Assembly: GCF_001724605.1 (NCBI RefSeq)
Contig: NZ_MEEX01000014.1
Coordinates: 1-64,000, forward strand
Reading direction: 5' to 3'
Origin: Phenylobacterium sp. SCN 70-31
GTDB taxonomy: Bacteria > Pseudomonadota > Alphaproteobacteria > Caulobacterales > Caulobacteraceae
Length of the DNA: 64,000 bases
Shown: positions 11,885 to 21,154 of the stretch, piece after piece
Layout: the number at the start of each line of letters is the position of its first letter
Position numbering within the stretch: position 1 is the stretch's first letter
The notes under the pieces: generated by a model
Databases searched by the model: none
What the model was told of the DNA's origin: nothing
What the model saw: the letters and a program-made list of their open reading frames with translations, nothing else
Translations under genes and position numbers: made by a program

Positions 11885-13789
11885 TCAGCGGATCGACTGC
11901 CAGCTCTTCGACAGCAGGTTCGCGCAGTTGATGATGCCGACCAGGGAATAGGTCTGGGGATAGTTGCCCCAAAGCTCCTCACCGTCGAACGAGATGTCCT
12001 CGGGCAGCAGGCCGGCGGCCGTGCGCCGCGTCAGCATCTCCTCGAACAGGTCGCGCGCCTCGTCCGTCCGGCCCGACAGGTGGAGCGCCTCGATCAGCCA
12101 GAAGGTGCAGAAGTTGAAGGCGGTCTTGGGCGCGCCGAAGTCGTCCGGGATGGCGTAGCGCAGCATGTAGGGCCCGCGGCGCAGGCCGGCCTCCACCGCG
12201 GCCAGGGTGGCCTTCATCCGCGGGCTCTCGGGGTCGGCGAACCGCACGTCGACCATCTGGAGCAGGGACGCGTCGAGCTGGTCTCCCTCGAAGGTGGCGG
12301 CATAGCGCCCCAGTTCGGCGTTCCAGGCCCGTTCCTCGATCGTGGCCCGCACCTGGGCGGCGCGGGCGTTCCAGTAGTCGGCGCGCTCGGGCAGCCCGAG
12401 CCGGGCCGCCGCATTGCCCAGCCGGTCGCAGGCGGCCCAGCACATGACCGAGGAATAGGTGTGGACCGCCTCGCGCCCGCGGAACTCCCAGAGGCTGGCG
12501 TCCGGCTTGTCGTGCAGTTCGAAGGCCCGTTCGCCGATGGGCTCCAGGGCGTGGAAATCGTCGGCCGTGGCCGGGCGCAACAGGCGTTCGTCGAAGAAGG
12601 CCTGAACCGTCGAGAGCACGATCTGGCCGTAGACGTCGTGTTGCAGGTGCTCGTGCGCCTGGTTGCCGATCCGCACCGGGCCGATGTCGCGGTAGCCGGG
12701 CAGGTGCGGCGCGATCCACTCCGTCAGCATGGCCTCCAGCCCGACACCGTAGACCGGCTGGATATGGTCCGAGGCGCCGTTGGGCTTCCGTGTGGCTTCC
12801 AGGCCCGGGATGGAAGCCTGCCGGGCGCGTCGCCCGTCGGCCTTCATCTCGCCCCGCGTGGCCAGGTCGACGAGGTTGCGCAGGTAGACGAGGTAGTTCT
12901 CGAGCATGTCGGCCGCGCCCAGCCGGTTCAGCGCCTGGACCACATAATAGGCGTCGCGCAGCCAGCAGTACCGGTAATCCCAGTTTCGGCCCGCCCCGGC
13001 CTCGGCGTCGTGCTCGGGGATCGAGGTGGTCAGCGCCGCCACGATGGCGCCTGTCTCTTCGTGGGCGCACAGCTTGAGGGTGATCGCCGCGCGGATCACC
13101 GCCGCCTGCCATTCCAGCGGCACGCTCAGGGTTCGCACCCATTCCCGCCAGTAGTGCGTGGTTTCGCGCAGCATCCGGTCGACGGTGGCCGACACCTCGG
13201 CGTCCAGGCCCTCGTCCGGCCCCAGGAAGAAGCCCAGGGTGTCTTCCAGCCGGAACGGCCGCTCGTCCAGGATGTGTCCCACCGGGGCGTCGGTGGTGAG
13301 GCGCAGGTTGGTGCGGGAACCCAGGTATCGGATGTGGTTAGAGCCCGCGGTCTGCTCGCACAGGCGCTCGCCGTAGTTGCGCATGGGGCGCAGGCGGATG
13401 CGGATGCGCGGCGAGCCGTCCAGCGGCCGTACGCGACGCACGAAGGCCAGCGGCCGGTATTGCCGGCCGCGTTGGCGGAAGCGGGGGCAGAAGTCCAGAA
13501 TCTCCACCCCGGCGCCGTCGGCGTTGCGGATCTCGGTGCGCAGGATGGGCGTGTTGCGCAGGTATTCCTGGCGGGTCTCGACGGCGCCCTCGACCTCGAT
13601 GGACCAGACCCCCAGCGCGCCCTCGCCCTCGGCGTCACGTCCGCCGAGCAGGCCGCAGAAGAAAGGATCGCCGTCCACCCGCGGCGTACAGGCCCAGACA
13701 AATCGCCCCATGGGGTCGATGAGGGCGCTGGCGGCGCAGTTGCCGATCGGGAACAGGTCTAGGGTCTGAGGCAAGGCCCAGGTCTCCAT
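11885..13789 (-). CDS. Glycoside hydrolase family 15 protein (glucoamylase/trehalase-like)
   Basis: A 634-residue cytosolic-looking protein with an N-terminal beta-sandwich (super-sandwich) domain and a C-terminal alpha/alpha toroid. The GH15 signature appears as AGRNWDYRYCWLRDAYYV near 268-285. The C-terminal block LLPEDISFDGEELWGNYPQTYSLVG contains the second catalytic Glu region. Family members hydrolyse alpha-linked glucosides, and several bacterial GH15 proteins are trehalases. Placement next to otsAB suggests trehalose turnover, but this is inference. The gene is convergent with zwf (4 bp between stops). Confidence 0.85.
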   Translation of the reverse strand: METWALPQTLDLFPIGNCAASALIDPMGRFVWACTPRVDGDPFFCGLLGGRDAEGEGALGVWSIEVEGAVETRQEYLRNTPILRTEIRNADGAGVEILDFCPRFRQRGRQYRPLAFVRRVRPLDGSPRIRIRLRPMRNYGERLCEQTAGSNHIRYLGSRTNLRLTTDAPVGHILDERPFRLEDTLGFFLGPDEGLDAEVSATVDRMLRETTHYWREWVRTLSVPLEWQAAVIRAAITLKLCAHEETGAIVAALTTSIPEHDAEAGAGRNWDYRYCWLRDAYYVVQALNRLGAADMLENYLVYLRNLVDLATRGEMKADGRRARQASIPGLEATRKPNGASDHIQPVYGVGLEAMLTEWIAPHLPGYRDIGPVRIGNQAHEHLQHDVYGQIVLSTVQAFFDERLLRPATADDFHALEPIGERAFELHDKPDASLWEFRGREAVHTYSSVMCWAACDRLGNAAARLGLPERADYWNARAAQVRATIEERAWNAELGRYAATFEGDQLDASLLQMVDVRFADPESPRMKATLAAVEAGLRRGPYMLRYAIPDDFGAPKTAFNFCTFWLIEALHLSGRTDEARDLFEEMLTRRTAAGLLPEDISFDGEELWGNYPQTYSLVGIINCANLLSKSWQSIR

Positions 13790-13978
13790 CCGGTCATGCG
13801 TTCTGGCGGCGCGCAGGCGCCCGGCTCTCCCCGTGCGGTCCTAACGCCGAAGCGTCGCCCTGGCTCCCCCAATTTCCGGCGAAAGGGTGAGGCCTGCGTT
13901 ACCGCTCCGCACTCGGACGGCGGACGAGTTTCGTGCTTTTGGGACGGGCAGGGGCGCCATCCGGGCGGCCGCCGCGTT

Positions 13979-14665
13979 ATGCAGGCGTCCATGATCGAAA
14001 CCTTTCCCGACGGCGGCGCCCTGGCCGAGGCGGCTGCGTGCGGCGTCGAAGCCGCCCTGTCGGAGGCGCTCGCCTTGCGCGGGCGTGCGAGTCTCGTGGC
14101 GACGGGCGGCAGGTCCCCGGGACCGGTCTACGATCGTCTCCGCGAAACAGTCGTCGATTGGTCCCGCGTCGGGGTGACCCTGTCCGACGACCGATGCGTG
14201 GACCCCGACGACCCGGCCTCCAACGCCGGCCTGGTCCGGGCGCGGCTGTTGAGAGGCCCGGCGGCGAAGGCCACGTTCCTGCCGCTCTGGCCTGCGCCGG
14301 ACCCACAGGCCCTGGCTCCGCTCCTGCCCTTCGACGCCGTTATGCTGGGGATGGGCGAGGACGGCCACGTCGCCTCGCTGATCCCGGGCGACCCGGGACT
14401 GGCCGACGCCCTGGCGACGACGGACCTCGTGCGGCCGGTGCCCGCCGGCCTCGGCAAGCCGCCGCTGGCGCGGATCACCCTGACCCTGGCGCCTCTGACG
14501 GCCGCGCGTCGGGTCTTCCTCTTGATCGCGGGCGAGGCTAAGCGCGAGGTCGTGGCCCGCGCCCTGGCCGCCGCGAACTCGCCTGGGGACCTGCCGGTCG
14601 CCCGGCTGGCGAAAGGGGCAGGCGAGCGGCTGAGGATACTCTGGACCCCCGACGGAGGCTCATGA
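13979..14665 (+). CDS. pgl: 6-phosphogluconolactonase
   Basis: Hydrolyses 6-phosphoglucono-delta-lactone to 6-phosphogluconate. The 228-residue protein of the SugarP-isomerase/DevB family contains [10 protein letters not shown], the conserved [17 protein letters not shown] (where the substrate-binding DER/DDR element sits) and [16 protein letters not shown]. The ATG at 13979 is chosen because the family fold begins here; ATG 13991 is nearly as good. An upstream ATG at 13796 lacks protein-like sequence. The stop overlaps edd by 4 bp (ATGA), so pgl, edd and glk are one operon. Confidence 0.93.
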   Translation: MQASMIETFPDGGALAEAAACGVEAALSEALALRGRASLVATGGRSPGPVYDRLRETVVDWSRVGVTLSDDRCVDPDDPASNAGLVRARLLRGPAAKATFLPLWPAPDPQALAPLLPFDAVMLGMGEDGHVASLIPGDPGLADALATTDLVRPVPAGLGKPPLARITLTLAPLTAARRVFLLIAGEAKREVVARALAAANSPGDLPVARLAKGAGERLRILWTPDGGS

Positions 14666-16488
14666 CCATGACCGCCATCCATCCCGTCACGGCCGAGGTG
14701 ACCCAACGGATCGTCGCGCGCAGCCGCGCGTCCCGCGCCGACTACCTGGCGCGCATGGAGGCGGCTCGGCACGACGGCCCAGGCCGCGCCAAGCTGTCGT
14801 GCGCCAACTGGGCCCACGCCTTCGCCGCCTCGCCCGACGGCGACAAGACCCGGATGCGCGATCCCGGCGCGCCCAATGTGGCCATCGTCTCGGCCTACAA
14901 CGACATGCTCTCGGCCCATCAGCCGTACGAGCGGTTTCCCGACTTGATCCGCCGCGCGGCGCGCGAGGCCGGCGCCACGGCGCAGTACGCGGGCGGCGTG
15001 CCCGCCATGTGCGATGGCGTGACCCAGGGCCGGCCGGGCATGGAGCTGTCCCTCTTCAGCCGCGACGTGATCGCCATGTCGACGGCCATCGCGCTGACCC
15101 ACGACGCCTTCGACGCGACCCTGATGCTGGGCATCTGCGACAAGATCGTGCCGGGTCTCTTCATGGGCGCGGCCGCCTTCGGCCACCTGCCGGCGATCTT
15201 CGTGCCGGGCGGGCCGATGACCTCGGGGATCTCCAACGCCGAGAAGGCCCGCGTCCGCGCCCTCTACGCCGAGGGGAAGGCCACGCGCGACGAGCTGCTC
15301 GATTCCGAGATGAAGAGCTACCACGGGCCGGGAACCTGCACCTTCTACGGCACGGCCAATTCCAACCAGATGATGATGGAGATGACGGGCCTGCATCTGC
15401 CGGGCGCCGCCTTCGTCACGCCCAACACCCCGCTGCGCGACGCCCTGACCGCGGCGGCGGCCCGCCGGGCGGTGGAAATCCGCGGCGGGACCAACGCCTA
15501 CACGCCCTTCTACGCCGTGATCGACGAGAAGAGCCTCGTGAACGCCACGGCCGGCCTGCTGGCCACGGGCGGCTCGACCAACCACACCCTGCACATCCTG
15601 GCCATGGCGCGGGCGGCCGGCGTCCAGATGACCTGGGAGGACATGGACGACCTCTCGCGCGTCACGCCGCTGATCGCACGGGTCTATCCGAACGGGACCG
15701 AGGACGTGAACGCCTTCCATGCCGCGGGGGGCATGGCCTTCGTGACCCGCACCCTGCTGGATGCCGGCCTGCTCCACGAGGACGTCCGCACCGTGGCCGG
15801 GGAGGGGCTGAGCCGCTACCGGCAGGAGCCGTTCCTGGACGACGGCCGCCTGGTGTGGCGCGATGGGCCCGAGTCCAGCCTGAACACCGATATCCTCCGC
15901 CCGGCCAGCGATCCGTTCGAAGCGGAGGGCGGCCTGCGCCTGCTCACCGGACCGCTGGGGCGAGGCGTCATCAAGACCTCGGCCGTCAAGCCGCAGCACC
16001 GGATCGTCGAGGCGCCCGCCGCGGTGTTCGACGACCAGGACGCCCTGCTGGACGCCTACAGGCGCGGCGAGCTGAATCGCGACTTCGTCGCCGTGGTGCG
16101 GTTCCAGGGGCCGCAGGCCAACGGCATGCCCGAGCTGCATTCGCTCACGCCGCCGCTGGGGGTGTTGCAGGACAAGGGTTTCAAGGTGGCCCTGGTCACC
16201 GACGGCCGCATGTCGGGCGCCAGCGGCAAGGTGCCGGCGGCGATCCACATGACCCCCGAAGCCGCCGTCGGGGGACCGCTCGCCTACGTCCGCGACGGTG
16301 ACGTCATCCGCCTGGACGCCGAAGCCGGGACGCTCGACATCCGGATCGACCCGCGGGAACTGATGGGCCGCCAGCGTGCGATCTGCCCGCCGGCCGGCCA
16401 CGGCTTCGGCCGCGAGCTGTTCGGCTGGATGCGCCGCGCCGCCGGCCCGGCCGACACCGGCGCCTGCGCCCTCTTCGAGGCCGCCTGA
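14662..16488 (+). CDS. edd: Phosphogluconate dehydratase
   Basis: Dehydrates 6-phosphogluconate to 2-keto-3-deoxy-6-phosphogluconate, the diagnostic Entner-Doudoroff step. The 608-residue IlvD/Edd family protein contains [51 protein letters not shown] and [18 protein letters not shown]. Conserved cysteines ([24 protein letters not shown]) fit the Fe-S cluster ligands. It overlaps pgl by 4 bp upstream and glk by 1 bp downstream. The aldolase gene (eda) is not in the window. Confidence 0.97.
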   Translation: MTMTAIHPVTAEVTQRIVARSRASRADYLARMEAARHDGPGRAKLSCANWAHAFAASPDGDKTRMRDPGAPNVAIVSAYNDMLSAHQPYERFPDLIRRAAREAGATAQYAGGVPAMCDGVTQGRPGMELSLFSRDVIAMSTAIALTHDAFDATLMLGICDKIVPGLFMGAAAFGHLPAIFVPGGPMTSGISNAEKARVRALYAEGKATRDELLDSEMKSYHGPGTCTFYGTANSNQMMMEMTGLHLPGAAFVTPNTPLRDALTAAAARRAVEIRGGTNAYTPFYAVIDEKSLVNATAGLLATGGSTNHTLHILAMARAAGVQMTWEDMDDLSRVTPLIARVYPNGTEDVNAFHAAGGMAFVTRTLLDAGLLHEDVRTVAGEGLSRYRQEPFLDDGRLVWRDGPESSLNTDILRPASDPFEAEGGLRLLTGPLGRGVIKTSAVKPQHRIVEAPAAVFDDQDALLDAYRRGELNRDFVAVVRFQGPQANGMPELHSLTPPLGVLQDKGFKVALVTDGRMSGASGKVPAAIHMTPEAAVGGPLAYVRDGDVIRLDAEAGTLDIRIDPRELMGRQRAICPPAGHGFGRELFGWMRRAAGPADTGACALFEAA

Positions 16489-17459
16489 TGCGCACGCTCT
16501 GGATGGGACTGGTGGGAGACATCGGCGGCACCAACGCCCGTCTGGCCCTGGTCGACGTGGAAGGGCGCATCCGGCACCCCCGCACCTTCGCCAACAAGGA
16601 CTACGCCAGCCTGGACGACGTGATCGCCGACTATCTCGCCACGACGGCGGGCAAGAAGCGGCCGCCTCGGGCCGTGCTGGCCGTGGCGGGGCCGGTGGTG
16701 GACGGCGAGATCGAGTTCACCAACCTCCATTGGACCGTTTCCGAGGGCGATCTCCTCGCCCAGTTCGAGTTCGAGGCGGTCGAACTGATCAACGACTTCG
16801 CCGCCCAGGCCCTGGCGTGCCCGCGCCTGGAGGGCGCCGATCTGCGGGTCCTCGGTCCTGACCTGCCCAAGGGCGCCCACGACTGCCCGATCGTCGCCCT
16901 CGGCCCCGGCACGGGGTTCGGCGTGGCGGCGCTGGCGCGGGGCGAGCGGGGGGAAATCCCCATCGCCACCGAGGGCGGCCATGCCGGATTCGCCCCGTCC
17001 GACGAGGTGGAAATCGAGATCCTCAAGCAGATGTCGGCGAAATACGGCCGGGTCTCGGTCGAGCGCCTGCTGTCCGGACAGGGCCTGTACGACCTCTATG
17101 GCATCCTCGCCGAGATGCGCGGCGAACCGGCGTCGCTTCCGGACGAGGCGGCCGTGACGCGGGACGGGCTGGTGGGCGATCCGCTGGCCGGCGCCGCCCT
17201 CGACCGCTTCTGCCGCATCCTGGGCTCGGCGGCGGGCGACCTGGCGCTCACCTTCGGCGCCCGCGGCGGCGTGTTCGTGGCGGGCGGCATAGGCCCGCGG
17301 ATCGCCGAACGCCTGGCCGGCGGCGCGTTCCGGAAGCGTTTCGAGGCCAAGGGCCGGCTGTCGGACTATGTGAAGGCGATCCCGACCTATCTGGTCATCC
17401 ACCCCTATCCCGCGATCGTCGGCGCCGCGCGGCGCCTGGAGCAACTGGACCGCCTGTAG
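16488..17459 (+). CDS. glk: Glucokinase
   Basis: ATP-dependent phosphorylation of glucose to glucose-6-phosphate. The 323-residue ROK-like bacterial glucokinase has the phosphate-binding GDIGGTNARLAL near 10-21, the sugar-binding LINDFAAQALA near 101, GPGTGFGVA and TEGGHAGFAP, and the adenosine motif GGVFVAGGIGPRI. Its start overlaps the edd stop (TGATG), so translation is coupled. It supplies substrate for zwf and otsA in the same region. Confidence 0.96.
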   Translation: MRTLWMGLVGDIGGTNARLALVDVEGRIRHPRTFANKDYASLDDVIADYLATTAGKKRPPRAVLAVAGPVVDGEIEFTNLHWTVSEGDLLAQFEFEAVELINDFAAQALACPRLEGADLRVLGPDLPKGAHDCPIVALGPGTGFGVAALARGERGEIPIATEGGHAGFAPSDEVEIEILKQMSAKYGRVSVERLLSGQGLYDLYGILAEMRGEPASLPDEAAVTRDGLVGDPLAGAALDRFCRILGSAAGDLALTFGARGGVFVAGGIGPRIAERLAGGAFRKRFEAKGRLSDYVKAIPTYLVIHPYPAIVGAARRLEQLDRL

Positions 17460-17469
17460 CCGTTCCGGC

Positions 17470-18321
17470 TCAGCAGGGGGGTGCGGGACTCAGGCGGCGG
17501 ATCTGGATGGTTTCGGTCTGGGCTCCGGCCGGGGCGCGGGTGACCCGACGCTCGGTCAGGGTCACCACCCGTCCGTCGGTGGCGGCCACCTCGGCTTCGG
17601 AGACGATCGCGCGGCTGACGCCCGAGGCCGAGCGGCTGGTCTCGCGCTTGATCCGCACGCGGCAGTCGGGCTTCTCGACCGACACCTCCAGCGTGGCGCG
17701 TCCGGCGGTGGGACGGTCGGCGTTCAGATCGGTGATCCCCAGGGGCGCGGCGCCCTGGATCTCCATGGCGGCCATCAGGCGCAGATCGCCCAGCACCAGT
17801 TCGTCGGCGGCCAGCAGCGGCGGCTGATCCAGGCGTTGGCGCACCAGCGCTCGCACGGGATCGGTCTCGGGCAGGGCGGCTTCCACCCGCGCCTGCATCC
17901 GTTCGCGGAACTCCGGCCAGTTGTCGACGGCGGTCAGCCGGCCGTCACGACCGATACGGAATTCCAGCCCCTCGCCGACCGTCGCCTTGAGGGCCGCTTC
18001 CATCGAGGCGCCGCCGCTGTCCTTGAGCCGAGCTTCACGCAGCGTATAGCGCAGGCGCAGGCCGCCGCCAGGCTCCACCCCCAGCACCTCCAGGTCGAAC
18101 ACCTGACGGTTGGACTGGGTCTGGCCGCCCTGGTCGTCAGTCTGGACGAACTCGGTGTCGCTCTGGAAGCGGTAGAGGTCGCCGGCCTGATCGGGCCGGG
18201 TCCGCACCGCCACCGTCGTCCGGCCGTCATTCGGGACGACGGCCGTATCGCCCACCTGCGCGCCCGCGGGCGCGGTGGCGGACGCCGCCAGGACCGCGGC
18301 GCCGAGGATGGCGGCGCGCAT
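17470..18321 (-). CDS. Secreted protein of unknown function
   Basis: A 283-residue protein with a clear Sec signal peptide (hydrophobic 4-20, cleavage near AGA-Q at 22). The mature part is beta-rich (alternating RTTVAVRT, GGLRLRYTLREA, ATLEVSVEKPDCRVRIKRE). Two cysteines remain in the mature chain, one near 228 and one at the extreme C-terminus. No family was recognised. Its ATG lies 1 bp after the enoyl-CoA hydratase stop, so it forms the last gene of the acyl-CoA dehydrogenase operon. That placement suggests a cell-envelope role tied to fatty or acyl-CoA metabolism, which is inference only. Confidence 0.7.
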   Translation of the reverse strand: MRAAILGAAVLAASATAPAGAQVGDTAVVPNDGRTTVAVRTRPDQAGDLYRFQSDTEFVQTDDQGGQTQSNRQVFDLEVLGVEPGGGLRLRYTLREARLKDSGGASMEAALKATVGEGLEFRIGRDGRLTAVDNWPEFRERMQARVEAALPETDPVRALVRQRLDQPPLLAADELVLGDLRLMAAMEIQGAAPLGITDLNADRPTAGRATLEVSVEKPDCRVRIKRETSRSASGVSRAIVSEAEVAATDGRVVTLTERRVTRAPAGAQTETIQIRRLSPAPPC

Positions 18322-18322
18322 G

Positions 18323-19105
18323 CTAGCGCCCCTTGAAGTTCCCGGGCCGCCGCTCGGCGACCGAGCGGACGCCCTCCTGGAAGTCCTCGGTCGCCCGAAG
18401 CGCCGCCTGCTTGGTGTGTTCGATGTCGGTGCGCGCCTTTATCGCCTGGGCGAGGTCGGCGCGGAGGGTCTTGCGGGTCTCGATCACCGCCAGCGGCGCC
18501 GCCTCGGCGATCTCCTGCGCCAGCTTGAGGGCCGCGGCCCTCAGCTCCGCCGCCGGGACAATCTCGTCCACCAGGCCCCACGGCAGGCCGTCCTCCGGCT
18601 TCACGCGCCGGCCCGTCAGCAGCATCAGCGCCGCGCGCTGCTCGCCGATCAGCCGCGGCAGCGCCAGACTGATGCCGAAGCCCGCGTGGAAGCCGAGCTT
18701 CACGAAATTGGCGGCGAACCGCGCCTCGGGGCTGGCGATCCGGAAGTCGGCCACCAGGGCCAGGCCCAGGCCCGCGCCCACCGCCGCGCCCTGCACCGCC
18801 GCCACGATGGGCTTGGCCACCGAATAGAGCCGCACGGCCTGGACGTAGAGGTCGTTGATGCCGCCCATGCCCGAGGCCACGGAGTCGGTGGACGAGCTGA
18901 AGTCGGCGCCTGCGGAGAAGCTCTTGCCTTCCGACTGCAGGACGACGGCGCGTGCTTCCGGGTTCTCGTCGATGGCCTGGCTGGCGTCGGCCAGGTCGCG
19001 CATGAAATCGACCGAGACGAAGTTGTGTGGCCCCCGGTCCAGGGTCACCACCGCCACATGGCCGTCCATCGCGACCTTCACGTGGTCGCCGTAAGCGCTC
19101 TTCAT
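18323..19105 (-). CDS. Enoyl-CoA hydratase/isomerase family protein
   Basis: Crotonase-fold enzyme, 260 residues. The oxyanion-hole segments are present: SFSAGADF in the first part and VQGAAVGAGLGLALVADFRIAS in the middle. The ANFVKLGFHAGFG region carries a His where hydratases place a catalytic Glu, so the exact reaction (hydration, isomerisation or hydrolysis) is uncertain. The ATG at 19105 overlaps the acyl-CoA dehydrogenase stop by 4 bp (ATGA), showing translational coupling. The pair would carry out consecutive dehydrogenation and hydration steps on one acyl-CoA. Confidence 0.9.
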   Translation of the reverse strand: MKSAYGDHVKVAMDGHVAVVTLDRGPHNFVSVDFMRDLADASQAIDENPEARAVVLQSEGKSFSAGADFSSSTDSVASGMGGINDLYVQAVRLYSVAKPIVAAVQGAAVGAGLGLALVADFRIASPEARFAANFVKLGFHAGFGISLALPRLIGEQRAALMLLTGRRVKPEDGLPWGLVDEIVPAAELRAAALKLAQEIAEAAPLAVIETRKTLRADLAQAIKARTDIEHTKQAALRATEDFQEGVRSVAERRPGNFKGR

Positions 19106-20268
19106 CGTCTCGTCCCCAACAGGTTCCTGGCCACCACCCACTTATGGACTTCGGTGGGCCCGTCATAGATCCGCATCGTCCGGAGCTTCGCCTGCATGAG
19201 CTGCAGCGGAAGCTCCTTGGTCATGCCCATCGCGCCGAAGGCCTGCATGGCCCGGTCAACGGTCTCGTAGGCCATCTCGGTCGCGAACCACTTGATCATG
19301 CTGATCTCGGAGCGCACGTCGCGGCCGTTGTCCAGCTTCCACGCGCAGTCGTAGGTCATCAGGCGGGTGGCGTGGATCTTGGTCACCGCCTCGGCGATCC
19401 AGAACTGGATGGCCTGTCGCTCGCTCAGCGGCGCGCCGAAGGTTTTCCGCTGCGGGGCGTACTCGATCATCATGTCGACCGCCCGCTGAGCCATGCCGAC
19501 GGACCAGGCCGCCATCTGGATTCGCCGCGTGCCCAGGCGCGTCTGCATGGGCGCGAAGCCGGCGCCCTCCTGGCCCAGCAGCTTCCAGCCTTCGACCCGG
19601 CAGTCCTCCAGCGCCACCTCGTAGGTGTACTGCCCGCCCAGCATGGGGATGCGGCGCAGGACGTTGAAGCCCGGTGTGCCCTTGTCGACCAGGAAGGCGG
19701 TCATGCCGCCGCGCGCGCCTTTCTCGGGATCGGTCACGGCCATCAGGATCGTGAAGTCGGCGTCGGCCGCCCGGGTGATCCAGATCTTTCGGCCGTTTAT
19801 GATCCAGTCGTCGCCGTCGCGGACCGCGCGCGTGGTCATGGCCGCGGGGTCCGACCCGGCGCCGGGTTCGGAGATGCCGATGGCCGACACGGTCTTGCCG
19901 GCCACGTAGGGCGCCAGATAGGCCTGCCGCTGGCGCTCGTTCACCGTCGCCATCAGCATCCGCAGGTTCGGGCTGTCGGGCGGCAGGGTGTAGGGCGTGA
20001 CGGTGCGGCCGATCTCCTCCTCGACGCCGACCATCGCCACCATCGGCAGGTCCGAGCCGCCCACGTCCTCGGGGGCGTCCAGGCCGAACAGGCCGAGTTC
20101 ATGGGCCTTGGCGTCCAGGCGCGCCTGCACCTCGGCGTCCAGGTAGAGGCCACCGCCCTCGGCCTCCCGCGCCATGACGCCGGTCTCCAGCGGCATGAGT
20201 TCGTCGCGGACGAACCGGGCCACCAGATCCTTGAGCATGCGATGCTCTTCGGACAGCTCGAACTCCAT
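19102..20268 (-). CDS. Acyl-CoA dehydrogenase
   Basis: FAD-dependent acyl-CoA dehydrogenase of 388 residues. It has the N-terminal helical domain (FELSEEHRMLKDLVARFVR), the beta-domain signature AIGISEPGAGSDPAAM with WIINGRKIWITRA, and the C-terminal helical domain ending QLMQAKLRTMRIYDGPTEVHKWVVARNLLG, where the IYDGPTEVHK stretch matches the family C-terminus. The ATG at 20268 follows AGAGGGAA and fits the family start; an upstream ATG at 20292 is less likely. It is divergent from an IclR regulator with a perfect palindrome between them, so control by that regulator is likely. The chain-length preference is not readable. Confidence 0.94.
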   Translation of the reverse strand: MEFELSEEHRMLKDLVARFVRDELMPLETGVMAREAEGGGLYLDAEVQARLDAKAHELGLFGLDAPEDVGGSDLPMVAMVGVEEEIGRTVTPYTLPPDSPNLRMLMATVNERQRQAYLAPYVAGKTVSAIGISEPGAGSDPAAMTTRAVRDGDDWIINGRKIWITRAADADFTILMAVTDPEKGARGGMTAFLVDKGTPGFNVLRRIPMLGGQYTYEVALEDCRVEGWKLLGQEGAGFAPMQTRLGTRRIQMAAWSVGMAQRAVDMMIEYAPQRKTFGAPLSERQAIQFWIAEAVTKIHATRLMTYDCAWKLDNGRDVRSEISMIKWFATEMAYETVDRAMQAFGAMGMTKELPLQLMQAKLRTMRIYDGPTEVHKWVVARNLLGTRR

Positions 20269-20337
20269 GGCGTTCCCTCTGTTTTCACCCATTGAACAGG
20301 GTGCGGCGAACCGTTACTAGCTCCGACGTAGAACGCC

Positions 20338-20364
20338 CATATATGGATCGAATTTCCATATATG
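20338..20364. promoter_or_regulatory. Perfect palindromic operator between acyl-CoA dehydrogenase and IclR genes
   Basis: CATATATGG and CCATATATG form a perfect 9-bp inverted repeat with a 9-nt spacer. It lies 70 bp upstream of the dehydrogenase ATG and runs into the first ATG of the iclR-type gene. AT-rich palindromes like this stand out in GC-rich DNA. Autorepression by the IclR protein together with control of the divergent operon is the simplest reading. Confidence 0.65.
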
Positions 20365-21126
20365 TGGATGAAGGGCGACGGGGAGGCGGTTCTGGCGGAC
20401 GGCGGAGTCAAGTCGGCGCAGCGGGCCCTGGAGATCCTCGAGGTCTTCGCCCGCCAACGGCGGCCGCTGGCGCTGAAGGAGGTGCTGGACGAACTGGGCT
20501 ATCCCGCGTCCAGCGGCTCGGCCCTGATGAAGTCGCTCGTGATCCAGGGCTACCTCGACTACGACCGCGAGCGGCGGACCTATTTCCCCACCATGCGGCT
20601 GACCAAACTCGGCGACTGGGTGCCCGGCGTCCTGTTCGGGGACGGCCCCCTTCTCGGGACGCTGGAGGATCTGCGCCGCAGGACGGACCTGACCGTGATC
20701 CTCGCGGTCCAGAGCGACCTGCACGCCCAGTACGTCCACGTCCTGCACGCCACCGAACCGACGCTGCACCGCGTGCCGCCGGGCACATTGCGGCCGCTGG
20801 CGCGCTCGGGGCTGGGGCTGGTGCTGCTCTCGGCCAAGCGTGACGGCGAGATCGAACGCCTGCGCCGACGGATCAACGCGGCAGGCGACGATGTGGGTCA
20901 GACCCGGGAAGACCTCATGGGGCGCGTCAACGAGGTGCGGGCGCGCGGCTACGCCTTCTCGCGAAACACCATCTCGCCGGGCGTGGGCATTCTGGGCGCC
21001 GCCCTGCCGAACGGCCCGTTCGGTCGGACGTTCGCCGTGGGCGTGGCCGGCCGTGTCTCCGACCTGGAAGAAAAACGCGATCTGATCGTCGACGATTTGC
21101 GCGCCGCGATCGATCGGCTGGCCTGA
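20362..21126 (+). CDS. IclR family transcriptional regulator
   Basis: A 254-residue regulator. The N-terminal winged helix reads VKSAQRALEILEVFARQRRPLALKEVLDELGYP...SALMKSLVIQGYL. The C-terminal IclR effector domain includes RPLARSGLGLVLLSA and a late GILGAALPNGPFGRTFAVGVAG stretch. Starts are ambiguous: ATG 20362 lies inside the palindrome and ATG 20368 is two codons later. Either puts the operator on the translation start, so binding could block both transcription and ribosome access. It is divergent from the acyl-CoA dehydrogenase operon and followed 28 bp later by a CoA-transferase, probably as one unit. Confidence 0.9.
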   Translation: MWMKGDGEAVLADGGVKSAQRALEILEVFARQRRPLALKEVLDELGYPASSGSALMKSLVIQGYLDYDRERRTYFPTMRLTKLGDWVPGVLFGDGPLLGTLEDLRRRTDLTVILAVQSDLHAQYVHVLHATEPTLHRVPPGTLRPLARSGLGLVLLSAKRDGEIERLRRRINAAGDDVGQTREDLMGRVNEVRARGYAFSRNTISPGVGILGAALPNGPFGRTFAVGVAGRVSDLEEKRDLIVDDLRAAIDRLA

Positions 21127-21154
21127 CGTACCGACCATCCCGTAGAGGAGCCGC

